Part shown: in pieces, positions 12,463 through 22,265 of the stretch
How the letters are laid out: each line of letters begins with the position of its first letter
Numbering within the stretch: the first letter of the stretch is position 1
Assembly (NCBI GenBank): GCA_015227615.1
Contig: JAALGZ010000010.1
Span: 620,001-684,000 of the forward strand
Direction of reading: 5' to 3'
DNA from: Labyrinthula sp. Ha
Lineage: Eukaryota; Sar; Bigyra; Labyrinthulida; Labyrinthulaceae
Length of the DNA: 64,000 bases
Made by a program: the position numbers and the translations under genes
Notes under the pieces: model-generated
Seen by the model: the letters and a program-made list of their open reading frames with translations, nothing else
Database searches by the model: none
What the model was told of the DNA's origin: nothing

Positions 12463-13399
12463 GGAATCGGCAGCCAGGCTAACCACCTGGTGGGCCAAAT
12501 ACAAGAAAAGATCTCAACTCTCGTTGTTTATAGATATGTTAATAGTGTCTTGTGGTTAGAGGGTAGATTGGAGATCTATAATTGGCCTAGTGTGATATTT
12601 GTATGTACTATTTCGGTTAAGCTTAAAGTGATTATGAATTATTTGACATCGAAAGGGTATAAGCTACTTGAAGTAGTTCGATTATTGCACTGGGCACCTA
12701 ATAAATTGGTTAACTCGGTGAGGAGGTATATGGTTTTTGAAAGGGGTATTTGCCAGTCTCGCGTTAGTAGACAAAAGCACAAGAATGTGCTGATTGAACC
12801 CCATGGTACGGTCGGGGGGTGGCTCGGTTGATGCTGATGGCTAAATCGCTGCAGGATGGCGCCATTTCAGTTTACCATCAAATCTCGGTCGGCAACGTAC
12901 CAAAAACCTTAATGAATCTTGATGGATATGTCGAGGTCCGATTCATTAAGGCGAGGCAATCACTCAGTGAAAACCTCACCTTGGGTAGACGCCTATCTAA
13001 CGAGGACGCTCGGAGATGTTCTACAGCGGCCTTATATGCCACATGGGAAAGAGTCTTGGATGACGGACTAGGGGATAAACCCAGATCATTTAACGTCGAC
13101 TCATGGATTGAACCTATACAACTGACAAGGATTTATGCCTCTATTGGTAGTCTCGATTTGTTTGAGCGCATAAATTCAGGGAATTTTGAAGGGATTGATT
13201 TTGGAGAAATTATAAAATTGCGTCGTCATGTCGAGGACATCGCTGATGACGATTTGGGAGATAACCTTCTTCCTGATGTAGGAGAAGGTTTGAGTTTGGA
13301 GGATGAGGAACCTTTGATCAAGAAAGCCATCAATGAGATGGTAGATCGTTCGGAAGCCTCACTGGAAATGAAAAAATTACTTAGGAAATTGTGTTTGAG

Positions 13400-14060
13400 C
13401 TTTTGGGATGTTTTTGCCACGGACCACACTCAGACTAAGATTAGTGGGATGTCACCAATGCCGGTGTATCCTTTGGAAAATTTTGAGTTTGCTTACCCCA
13501 GGGTTAGGCCAATGTCTTCGGAAAAATCGAACTTTATAACTGATAAGCTGCTAAGTATGGCAGAAAGAGGATTGGTTATCAAGGTTAAGTCTGCTGAGTT
13601 TGGCTCAGTGGTATTTGCGGTACCAAAGAAAGGAAATAAACTAAGAATGGTGGTCGATCTTGTTGATGTTAACAAGATTTTGAGAAGGGATGTTAACCAA
13701 CTCCCTCACTTAGAGACATGTTTTGATAATCTTGCGGGTAGCAAGTATTATGGTAGTTTTGATGTTGTTTCTGGTTTTGATCAGTTAGGAATAACCGAGG
13801 AAGCAAAGAAATATTTTAACATTGTATCGGAGCATGGCACTTTCCAGCTTCAATTTGCACCTATGGGATATCATAGTACCCCAGTATTCTTCCATCAGAG
13901 GATGGTTGATGAAGTGGTGGGGGAAAGATTGGTAAATCGTCCTAGGAATGGAGTCATTCAATGGATTGATGATAGTCTGCTTTATACAGATGACTTTGGA
14001 GAATACTTAAAATTGTTAGAGATATTATTTTTGAGCTTAAGGAAAGCTAAGGTTCGTATT
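13400..14060 (+). mobile_element. Reverse transcriptase domain (Ty3/gypsy)
   Basis: Motifs in order are LRMVVDLVDVNKI (R-x-x-x-D-x-R/N-x-x-N type), GSFDVVSGFDQLGI (catalytic Asp of motif A), FQLQFAPMGYHSTPVFFHQRM (motif B, usually GLxNAPATFQ) and WIDDSLLYT (motif C, x-x-D-D). Copies the element RNA into DNA. The motif spelling is somewhat unusual for the family (APMGYHSTP in place of PFGLTNAP). Fossil. Confidence 0.85.
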
Positions 14061-14429
14061 AGCCTATTCTAGTCAATAATTTTGGCAAAGGAAATTGTGT
14101 ATTGTGGCCGTAAGGTCGCAAATGGCAAATGGAATTTTAAGGAAGAATATTATTCTCGGATCTTGGATGAACCTAGACCAGAATACGTTTATCAATTGGC
14201 ATCAATGATGCTTTTGTCACAGTAGTTATCTCTGGTAATCCTGGAGTTAGCTGAGCTAAGGAGTGTTATCATGGAATTTTACCCTGAGATGAGAGGTAAA
14301 AAATCGGAATTAAGGAGGAAAAATGAGAGGGTTCATTGGTCCACTGAGTTAACAGGGGCCTTTGAAAGATTTCTTAAGACGATTAGTATTGCGGCAAAGC
14401 AGAAATTGAGCCTGTATGATAGAACCCAG

Positions 14430-14860
14430 GATCTGTTGTTAATAACAGATGCATCTGGCATGTTCTTCAGTTCGATTCTGATGCAAGCCGATACTTCTCA
14501 AAGAAATCGAAAACTATTGGAAAAACGGGTGGTTCCCATGATGTTCTTTTCGGGGAAATTTCAAGATACCCAAACTAGATGGGGCATTGTACACAAGGAA
14601 TTATACCCAATTGTGAAAACTTTTATCAGGTTGTCGTATCTGTTACCTTTTCATCCTACGCCGATTCAGGTGTATACGGATCATTTGAATTTGAGGGCCA
14701 TTATAAAAGGGGGATCTAAGATCAACCATGGCCATTTGAATAGGTTGCAACGATGGGTTTTGACCCTGCAACAAGCGGATGTAGAGTTACATCATATTAA
14801 GGGGGAGGATAATGTCTTTGCTGATATGCTTTCGCGTTGGGCGGCTACGCCAGAGCGAGA
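14430..14860 (+). mobile_element. RNase H domain
   Basis: LLLITDASGMFFSSILMQ carries the first catalytic Asp, WGIVHKELYPIVKTF the Glu, and IQVYTDHLNLRAI the second Asp, the typical Ty3/gypsy order. It ends with the conserved DVELHHIKGEDNVFADMLSR (usual form: ...GxxNxxADxLSR). Degrades RNA in RNA-DNA hybrids during reverse transcription. Fossil. Confidence 0.85.
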
Positions 14861-15689
14861 GAAGCAGAGAGTTGCCTCCGTTAGGATAATGAGAGTGGCG
14901 ATTCGTTGTGATCGAAGGGAATCGGATGCGTCTCTGTGACCTCAACTTTCGTTGACATCTAGAGAACGTAAGTACTTTAGGAGGATGTTCAAGCATCCAT
15001 CGGAGATCGACGATGGTCTGGATCGGTGGGTTCCGTTGAAGGATAGACACCCCGATTCTGATTCTGAGTCGTCGGTGACGGAATTCTCGAACCCTTGGTA
15101 TGAGAGTGATGGGGTAAACCATGGCCTTAGGCCGGATGGTGGTTTAGAGATAAAGATTGAGAAACCGAGTCTGGAAGAGGAGTACAGTCGGTTAGCTCTG
15201 GTGGATACGGAATCTGCCGTATCCCTAGACGAAATCGGTACATGGGTTTCGTCCCTGATGGCAAAATCGGGGATTTCTTCTGATGAAGAAGTCAAACTTG
15301 AAGTTCCTAGAGTAGGACTTGATGTGATTGTTTCTGAGCTGAGATTGTCTCCAAAGAAGCAAAAGGAAAAATCAGCTTATGAGAGGATGCGAGCCTTGGA
15401 TAAGGATCGTATTTCCTGTTTGAATCCGTATTACCAAGGTGATTAGAAACGGATTTCGGAAAAGAAACTCTTGGACGCCCAAAAGCAGGAAGCTTTGGGT
15501 GATGGTATAAAAACTTCTGAGGAGGAGGAAGGATTATCATTCCCAAATCATTGTTTGTAGCGCCAACTTGTTCACATTCATTTGGCCAATAGACACGGCT
15601 CTAGAATCCAAGATATGGCAGAGGTTAGGCTGTTCAAATGGAAGGTACCTTCGAGTTATGGTACGAAGGTATCAGCGGAAACAGTGATG

Positions 15690-16230
15690 CTTGGACTGAG
15701 GTCTAACTGCATCCATTGTAATAGGACACCGAAATTGATGAAAACAAATTTGATATTGATAACGGAGGCTAGAAGACCTAAGGAAGTTCTTGTAGCCGAC
15801 TTTTTGTATGTTAATGCTAAAGGTTATATTTTGGTTATAACTGATGCGTTTTCTCGATTTTGCTTTCTTCATTATGCTCCTAAGACTGATGCAAGAACTG
15901 CAGTTAGAGCTCTAAGTAAGTTTCATACTTATTGGAGATTGGAAGTGGAGTTTACCCTTGTGACGGACAGGGGCTCCCATTTTGCGAACCAACTACTTGA
16001 ACTGTTACAAAAGGAGGTCCGATTTACCCATAACTACGCAGTGAGTTATGCTAGTTGGACCAATGGGGAAGTAGAAATTGTCCATAGGAAAGTTCTGAGC
16101 TTCTTGCGAAGTTTGGTTTCAGAACTTAGATTACAATGGGATCAGTGGCCGGACGTTGTCGAGTCAGTAATGACTGCGGTAAATGAGGTTCCTTTGCCTA
16201 GTAGGAAGCTTCCGGGTATGAACGATGCTC
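15690..16230 (+). mobile_element. Integrase core
   Basis: CIHC near 15710 resembles the end of the HHCC zinc-binding region. EVLVADFLYVNAKGYILVITDAFSRF gives the first Asp, TLVTDRGSHFANQLLE the second (TDxGxxF), and SYASWTNGEVEIVHRKV the Glu, forming the D,D-35-E triad. Inserts the cDNA copy. Fossil. Confidence 0.85.
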
Positions 16231-16739
16231 CGAGTGCTAATCTGTTGTTTTAAATACGGATCCATCTAAGGAATATATCGAAACGGAAGCTTTTCCCAAA
16301 GTCATTTTTCGGAAAATAGGGGGAAGAGAGGGTGCGATTAGGGTTGATAAGGATATCCTGTATCGTCTGTCGATGGAGTTCCGACGTGAGCTGGATGAGA
16401 TGCATAGTCAGGTGGCTGATTACGTCTCGCTCATGAAGCGGAGAAGAAATGAATATTGGAATAAGCGCCAGAAAAGGGTTGATAAGGCTTGCATTCAATA
16501 TGTGCCTGGCGACTGGTGCTTAAGTAGTACAAAGAATACTCCTAGGGAAGGCAATAAAATCAAGTTAATCTGGTCAGGGCCGGTTAACGTGATTGAATTG
16601 CTTTCATCAAATGTGTATAGAGTCAGATTATTAAATGGGGAAACCCAGAATGTGCATGAAAGTCGATTGTACTTCTATGAGCCTGATGGTTTCGTTCCAG
16701 ATGACTCGATGAGGAAAGTTTTTATTAATAATTGGGGTG

Positions 16740-16890
16740 AACTTGAAGCTCAGAAGTTCTTATATATTAGGTACTCAAAAGGAGAATACTTCTTAAGAGT
16801 TAGATGGAGGGGTTTCAAACCCATAGACGATACATGGGAGCCGTTGCTTACCATGTATAGGGATGTAAAGGAGCTTACTCTTAAATTTTT
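16740..16890 (+). mobile_element. Chromodomain at the integrase C-terminus
   Basis: KFLYIRYSKGEYFLRVRWRGF...DDTWEPLLTM matches the chromodomain pattern (hydrophobic strand, V-x-W-x-G-[FY], D-x-T-W-E-P). It is preceded by an SH3-like integrase tail (GPVNVIELLSSNVYRVRLLNG). Such domains direct chromovirus integration to particular chromatin. Fossil. Confidence 0.85.
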
Positions 16891-17166
16891 GGGAGAAAAG
16901 CGAATTTCTAATAGGAAAAAATTGGTTAGGAAACAGGCGCAAGCCTGGTTGGATAGGAAATTTGCTTTAGATGTGTCGGCAGCTTGGGTTGGGAGACTCC
17001 GCCCTAGCTTGCTGCATTATTTAAAAGATAAGGAGGATCTTAGTGTTTGGGAGAGGCTCCCCGGACGAAAAGATTTTGCATCAGGTTGGAAGACTTTTGA
17101 TCATAAATTGATTAGGAATCTTATTTTGAAATTTGGAATGGGTAATTTGAGCAATTTACGCGATAC

Positions 17167-17772
17167 ATGCCTTATAAATCGAAGGCGATGATGTATTCGT
17201 ATTTGCAAAGAAAGTTAGGAAGGATGGATTTGGCTCCATTGAGGGGTCAGTTCATCGATATTGATAAGGGGATGGAAACCTCGGAGAGGTTTTCTTTGGA
17301 TAGTTTAGAATTTAATAGGAGATTTGATACGCTGGAGACAGCTAAGTCATTTCTAATGGAGACTTGTCCGGGTGGAGTAAGTCAAACGTACAGGAACGCT
17401 TTCGAACGAAAGAGGAAAGAGGTTGAGACGATGGTTAAAATTTGTGAAGATCGTTTCATTAAACTTTATCAAAGTCGGGTGTCGAGAGCTGGGATGAAAT
17501 GTTCGTATCTCTTATGCTCACTAGAGCTAAGTCGTAATAGATACCTACACGAAGTCTTGGACAAAGATTATCCTAAAGAGTTAGTTTCGAAAATCGAAGA
17601 TATACTTGTTGCTCCAGTTGAGTGCGAGTTATCTGGGGGAAGTCCTGTCATAGGATTTGAGCATGTACAAACTTTTACGCTTAAACATCTTTGTGGCAAT
17701 TTATATTTGGTTGGCTTTGAAGGAAGTCCATTTTGGACAAGAATTTGTGCCCCGCCTCGGGATAAACTTTGA
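17167..17772 (+). mobile_element. Region of unknown function between chromodomain and methyltransferase
   Basis: About 200 residues, mixed charged and probably helical in the first half (FLMETCPGGVSQTYRN, ERKRKEVETMVKICEDRFIKLYQ). A second half with possible strands (FEHVQTFTLKHLCGNLYLVGFEG) runs directly into the methyltransferase region. It is not a standard part of Ty3/gypsy elements. It may be the N-terminal part of the captured methyltransferase protein. No family recognised. Fossil. Confidence 0.5.
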
Positions 17773-17799
17773 TTTACCGCGGACTTATACGAGTCGGCA

Positions 17800-18370
17800 A
17801 TTTTGACTGAGTGGCCTGGAGACAAGGTGGACTTGTTATTAATGGATCCACCTTGGGCAATAGGTCAGGCGAATCCTATTAGAGGATTGAGGGTTCCGTA
17901 TGCGCGGAAACCCGATTCGCAAGTTTTGAATTTGAATTTTGAAACCTTGAAGGCTTCCTTCCTTGCTATTTGGGTAATTGATCGGACTTGGGAATTGAAT
18001 TTAAATGAAATGTTTGATAGGGGATATGAACTTGTTCATGTCATTGAATGGGTGAAGCTCGCGCCGAATGGTAGAATTAGAACATCATTAGGGTATTACT
18101 ACCAACACTCCACGGAAGCTTTGTTAATTTTCGTTCGGAAACTGGAGCGCTTGGTGACAAGTGTTGTATAGAAAATTGAATTATTGCGAAAGGAGAAGGT
18201 AATCTTTGCAGATCGGTTGATTGAAGGTGTTAAACCTCGGAAAACCTATGAATTGTTTGAAAAAATATTTTTGAAGAGACATCTTAAAGTCGAGCTGTTT
18301 GCAAGATGTGCAAATTGGAAATCTGGTTGGATTCAAATTGGATTAGAAGTGGATCCTAGAATTTCTGATT
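17800..18370 (+). mobile_element. MT-A70 (METTL3-like) adenine N6-methyltransferase domain carried by the retroelement
   Basis: DKVDLLLMDPPWAIG contains the DPPW catalytic motif (codons 17845-17856) at the end of a hydrophobic strand, as in METTL3/METTL14/MTA1 enzymes. Next come WVIDRTWELNLNEMFDRGYELVHVIEWVKL (METTL3: F-L-W-V...L-x-x-W-G-Y...I-x-W-V-K), RIRTSLGYYYQHSTEALLIFVRK (METTL3: RTGxxGHWLNHGKEHCLVGVKG) and VELFARCANWKSGWIQIGLEVD (METTL3: IELFGRxxNxxxNWxxLGNxLDG). All the family's landmark blocks are present in order. In the family this is an S-adenosylmethionine-dependent methylation of adenine N6 in RNA or DNA. Which substrate applied here cannot be told. The domain lies between the chromodomain and the polypurine tract, so it is inside the element. 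Fossil, broken. Confidence 0.85.
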
Positions 18371-18432
18371 TAGTTTTCGGGTGTTACAGACCTGAAAAAT
18401 CTCTGGCAGAAAAGACTAGTGAATAGTCTTTT

Positions 18433-18451
18433 AGAAAGAAGAGAAGAGGGA
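18433..18451 (+). other. Polypurine tract
   Basis: AGAAAGAAGAGAAGAGGGA sits immediately before the 3' LTR, the expected site and composition for the plus-strand primer of an LTR retrotransposon. Confidence 0.85.
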
Positions 18452-18844
18452 TGTGTGAACCCTGTTTTGTTCAGTTTGTGAAGTTTAACGTTATTAGTAT
18501 AAGTAGTTGAAATTATAATATTGGATTACCCATAGTTTCCTAGGGTAAAAATAGGTAGTTTAAAATAGTGGCCAATCCAGCCAATTTAAGAATTAATAAT
18601 AACCAATAAAGAAAACAATTTGATTGCTGTATTAGTTTCGCCTAATATCTTGAAAACAATCTTATTATTGACTTTAAAAACATTCGGAATATTTGTATCT
18701 TGTTTGAACTTGGTGATCTAGTTTCTCCTAGGTCTGTTCAATAGTAGTTTAGTTAATCTTTGAGCTTGAATTAGTGACCCTTTAGTGAGTGACTTTTCTT
18801 GGGCAATTTGTGTTACAGCTATCAGTAACTCGTCGACCGATAAA
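18452..18844 (+). repeat. 3' LTR
   Basis: 393 bp, same ends as the 5' LTR (TGTGTGAACCCTG to CGACCGATAAA), directly preceded by the polypurine tract and followed by the kinase gene remainder. Confidence 0.9.
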
Positions 18845-19913
18845 GCTCCTTGTTATGAAGTGTCTTTCTGTTGAAGAAGTAATTGAATCAACTTGTTTGG
18901 ATTATATGAATGTGCTTAAAATGATGCATAACCCAGACTATGATAAGATTCTGGAAGTACAACTTCCAGATGTTAGAAGCAGACTTAAAAATCTGTGGAA
19001 AGAACTCGAGATTATGAAGCAAATTCAAGGAAATCGTTTCATTATCAGTTTTATAGATGGAAAAATATGGGATGATCACTGTGTTATTCTTATGGAACGT
19101 TGTGTATTTAGTATTAGCAAGTTTTCAGATATTCAATTTATTCTAGACGAAGAGAAAAATGTAACAAAAAGTCTTGTTTCAAGAGAAATTGCTTTTTATA
19201 TAGCTTCAGGAATACTTTTGGGAGTTGAGCATCTTCATTTGAAAAATTTTATTCATAGAGATATAGAACCAGATAACATATTATTGTCAAAAGATTTAGT
19301 ACCAAAAATAGCAGATTTTGGAGATACTATATTAAGAACTGGTAAAACAGTTGATCATAAAGTAAAAGGAACAGAAGGCTTTGTGGCACCTGAATTTTTT
19401 CTTTCGCCTTATGTTGAGGATTTTAAAAGAGATATTTTTAGCTTTGGTGTTACAATATTGTATTTGATTGAAGGTGTGTATCCTAGTGACTGGTGACCCT
19501 TTGATACACATCTAATAATGCAGTATCCAAGAGAGCGTAGTGCTGAAGATGCTGAAAAGTATGAAAATTTACCAAACTTGTATGTAAGGTATAATAACTC
19601 GTGGAATGAAAAAAATACAGAATCAATTAAAGAGTCTCTTGGTGACTTAAAAAAGCTCGATTTGGATGGTCAAGTTGCTAACTTGTTGAACCAGTGTGTT
19701 CTTTTTGATGCGGAGAAGAGATGGAGTGTATATGACTGCCTTGACTCTATCTTAATGAAAGAAGTGAGAAATTTTTGGAGAGTTAAACGAGAACAAAACT
19801 TTGCACATAATCTGCTAGAAAGTACTTTTGTGACTGGTAGAAAACAAACAAAGGAATTAGTTTGTGCTTTTCAAGAAGATCCTGATAAATACCTGAAGTA
19901 CTGGGTTTATTAG
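18845..19913 (+). pseudogene. Protein kinase gene, 3' piece
   Basis: The first four bases (GCTC) are the right target duplication. Then LLVMKCL gives the beta3 lysine, KNLWKELEIMKQI the alphaC glutamate region, CVILMERC the hinge, FIHRDIEPDNILL the catalytic loop, KIADFGDT the Mg-binding DFG, GTEGFVAPEFF the activation segment and FSFGVTILYLIEG the alphaF region. The C-terminal part reads YPRERSAEDAEKYENL...DAEKRWSVYDCLDSI (the conserved Arg of subdomain XI) and ends KYLKYWVY, TAG. Family role: Ser/Thr-type phosphorylation. The catalytic-loop lysine is replaced by Glu (HRDIEPDN instead of HRDLKPxN). An in-frame TGA at 19494-19496 lies after PSDW. A 48-nt GT-AG interval (19476-19523) would remove it and keep frame, giving LIEG-YPRER. 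The gene cannot be made whole from this allele because of the LTR element. Confidence 0.8.
19476..19523 (+). other. Candidate 48-nt intron in the kinase gene
   Basis: GTGTAT donor, CTAATAATGCAG acceptor with a possible CTAAT branch point. Its length is a multiple of three, and removing it deletes the in-frame TGA and leaves a kinase-like join. The alternative is simply a stop mutation in an already interrupted gene. Confidence 0.35.
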
Positions 19914-20466
19914 ATTTTCTGTTTTAAGTGGCCTTAGTTTGTTTTATAGTGTTCGTATCATATAGTTCTGTCAGGTATAAACATTGAAGACAAACCTTCT
20001 TTAAGCATGGAGAAATAATGGAAGATACTTGGTTATTCAAATGTGATTACTCTCCCTAGATGACGAAACTTTAAGCTGTTGTTTAGTAGTTTGGAAGGTA
20101 AAGTTATGTGTTTCAAAAGAATTTTTTCTTTTTATCTGGAAAAACTTTCCTTACTTGATCAATTAAAACAAGCATTGACTTCAATACCCCTAAAAGTTTC
20201 TTCGGTATCAAACTAGGGTATTGTCTATATATTTTCTAACTATTTATAGGTATTGATATAGACAAGAATAAAAGTTTCATACTAGCTAGTACTATAGAGC
20301 TGCATTTACTCTAATTACAGACTATAGACTAATCGAAGTCGTGATCCTTGTACCTACAAGTGACTCGAAACAAGTCATATGCATCGATAGAACTCAATTT
20401 ATGCGCTAAATTACGCTTTTCTACTTGCTGCTTAAATTTTTTACTCAATGCTCAATCGGGCTGAAG
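19914..20466. other. Intergenic, nothing recognised
   Basis: AT-rich 3' flank of the kinase gene. No RNA gene, repeat or open frame of note. Confidence 0.5.
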
Positions 20467-21318
20467 CTATTCCCTTGGTCCTTCTAATTTCTTACGCAGA
20501 TATGGTTGAAGCCTTAAGACTCTCTGATTACTTCTACCCAATTGGCCATTTCTGATGATACACCATAGAATATTACGTCGTAGAATGGTACTTGCTGTAC
20601 TCCTCACTGAGCTCAGTACTGAGCCAGCCTCTCTTGTGAACTGGCTAGGAAGCATGGCATGATCATAAGCAATTGCCTCGAAGGTTCTCAAAAAGTCATA
20701 AAGGTACCCAAATAACCTGCTTCTTTCATTCTTTTCTTGCAAATTGTTTGATGAAGTATTCGTTTCCAGGCCTTGGCACAATTCAATGTAGTGCATGTTT
20801 ATGATAGTCAGATATTGATCTAACAATCCAGCAGCAACAGCTTTGTCTACATAGTCGCGTTGACATCATTACTGTCAGAAAAACTACTGCCTTCCTTTGA
20901 CAATGATCTTCATGGAATTTCTCAGGATAGTTAAAGATATCTCCTTGATTTTGCATTAGTGTTAAGTTGCAAAGTGATTTTACAAATGTCTGAGCAGCCA
21001 GCTGCTGAATGCAAGTTGGTAGCGTCTTAGCAATAGAGGCATTGATATATGCAGTATCCACCGAGGGTAAAGCAGTGCAATAATATTCTTGTTGAGATCA
21101 TTGTATTTTATTTATTGGCGTTTGAGGAATTTTCTGTGCGAAGAGAAAAGTAATGACATAATTGATATATTCCGAGTTCCATTCGTGCATGTTCTTGTAG
21201 GGTCTCCAAAAAAGTAACTGACAAAATTGTGCTTCTTTATGTCATCGAAGTCAAGATAATGTGGAGCGTACTGGGCAACTTCATCAAGTGAATGTAAAGG
21301 CGTTTGTGTGTTATTCAT
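20467..21318 (-). pseudogene. Unknown gene with at least two frame interruptions
   Basis: Three minus-strand segments in order look like one protein. They begin MNNTQTPLHSLDEVAQYAPHYLDFDDIKKHNF...YFFGDP, continue TAYINASIAKTLPTCIQQLAAQTFVKSL...YPEKFHEDHCQRKAVVFLTV, and end LLDQYLTIINMHYIELCQGLETN...YDFLRTFEAIAYDHAMLPSQFTREAGSVLSSVRST...LQPYLRKKLEGPRE. The composition is that of a soluble, mostly helical protein. The changes of frame lie near 21110 and near 20850. No simple GT-AG interval repairs both, so a decayed host gene is the simplest reading. I do not recognise the family. Confidence 0.45.
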
Positions 21319-21707
21319 TTTCCTCGTTTGCTTATTAGTTTTGGTATATAGATATGAAACAGTTTTCAGGTATTTGTGGACAGTGTCTGTCGTAGCATTG
21401 TAAGTTTTTCAAAACGAGAACCTTATCTACACATACAAAGGTGTTCTCCCAAAATAAAATCTGTATTCTCAGCTGCATTTTCTTTCAATTTGGTTTTTAT
21501 GGGGACAAGCTTTTGCAAATCTCGCAAGAATCCTTCGTTTTGAAATATGGGAACCCGGAAACTTAAACAGTATCCTGGAAATGTGCGTGTTTATTCTATT
21601 ATTTACATTTGGTTGGTATTTAATACACTGTTATATTACACAAGTTGGTGAATAGAAATATCTCGGACTTATTATTTGCTTCGTACCAAAAGCAAGCATA
21701 ATTTGAA
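21319..21707. other. Short intergenic region between divergent genes
   Basis: Lies between the minus-strand gene ending at 21318 and the plus-strand gene starting at 21708, so it may hold both promoters. No specific motif recognised. Confidence 0.4.
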
Positions 21708-22265
21708 ATGGATAACGGGTAAGAAGAAAGGAGGTGCATACAAAGGGAAAACTACGAGAAACGAAAGAAACAAGCTCAGAGGGAGAACATACTTAGGAAA
21801 CATGATATTGGTTTTGGTAAAGCCTGGGAAGAACTAGAAGCAAACTTTCCCGGTTTCACTACGACATTGTATGCATTTATTTTTGATCCAAGATATGTTC
21901 AAATGGGGAGAAACATATTTTCAATGGGATTCTGTGGGGAACAATTCGGCTTAATTCGCATGCTAGGGTTAATTAAAACCTCGCCACAATACAAAGACAT
22001 GCTACTCAGAGATGTTATATTTCGTTTTCCGGACTCAAACGACCCTGAAGCTTTGAACATTACTGGGGCAAAAAAGAGTGAGATTCAAAATTTGAGCTTG
22101 ACTCCAAATAGTAATCAACCGAAGCCGGCAGAGGAGTTAATAGAAGAAATGTATAATCTAGATGTTAGACCGCTATTTCTTAATCGTCATGAGGAATTTA
22201 AGTCGCCTCAATATTCAATAGCAATGGGAACTGAGCAAGAGGTTGCTATGAACTATTTCATTTGA
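21708..22265 (+). CDS. Unknown protein of about 176 residues, probable short intron near the start
   Basis: The main open frame reads YEKRKKQAQRENILRKHDIGFGKAWEELEANFPGF and then YAFIFDPRYVQMGRNIFSMGFCGEQFGLIRMLGLIKTSPQYKDMLLRD, ending MNYFI and TGA. The basic, Arg/Lys/Gln-rich start resembles a bZIP basic region, but no leucine zipper follows, so I do not claim one. The nearest ATG (21708) gives MDNG and then an in-frame TAA that is part of a GTAAGA donor-like sequence. Removing 27 nt (21719-21745, ending ACAAAG) keeps frame and gives MDNGENYEKRKK. If that is not an intron, the gene carries a stop at codon 5. Family not recognised. Confidence 0.5.

Larger units (their letters stand above)
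8983..18844 (+). mobile_element. Ty3/gypsy-type LTR retrotransposon with chromodomain and MT-A70 methyltransferase (fossil)
   Basis: A 9,862-bp LTR element. Parts in order are 5' LTR (8983-9375), a lysine-rich and coiled Gag-like region, a zinc-knuckle-like motif, an aspartic protease, reverse transcriptase, RNase H, integrase, chromodomain, a region of unknown function, an MT-A70 adenine methyltransferase, a polypurine tract and 3' LTR (18452-18844). The order protease-RT-RNase H-integrase-chromodomain places it with Ty3/gypsy chromoviruses. The LTRs are the same length and differ at about 16 of 393 positions (about 96% identity), so the insertion is neither brand-new nor ancient. No calibration is available. 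The coding region is broken, with about ten interruptions. By eye the interior is clearly richer in G+C than the flanks and host genes. The primer-binding site was not recognised. It sits inside a protein kinase gene. Confidence 0.9.

Noticed and set aside
19494-19496. TGA read as Trp or selenocysteine in the kinase
   Set aside because: HMBS, CENP-C and the hydrolase all end in TGA, and the gene is already split by the LTR element; a stop mutation or a 48-nt intron explains it.
21708-21800. bZIP transcription factor
   Set aside because: The basic stretch is suggestive but no leucine heptads follow.
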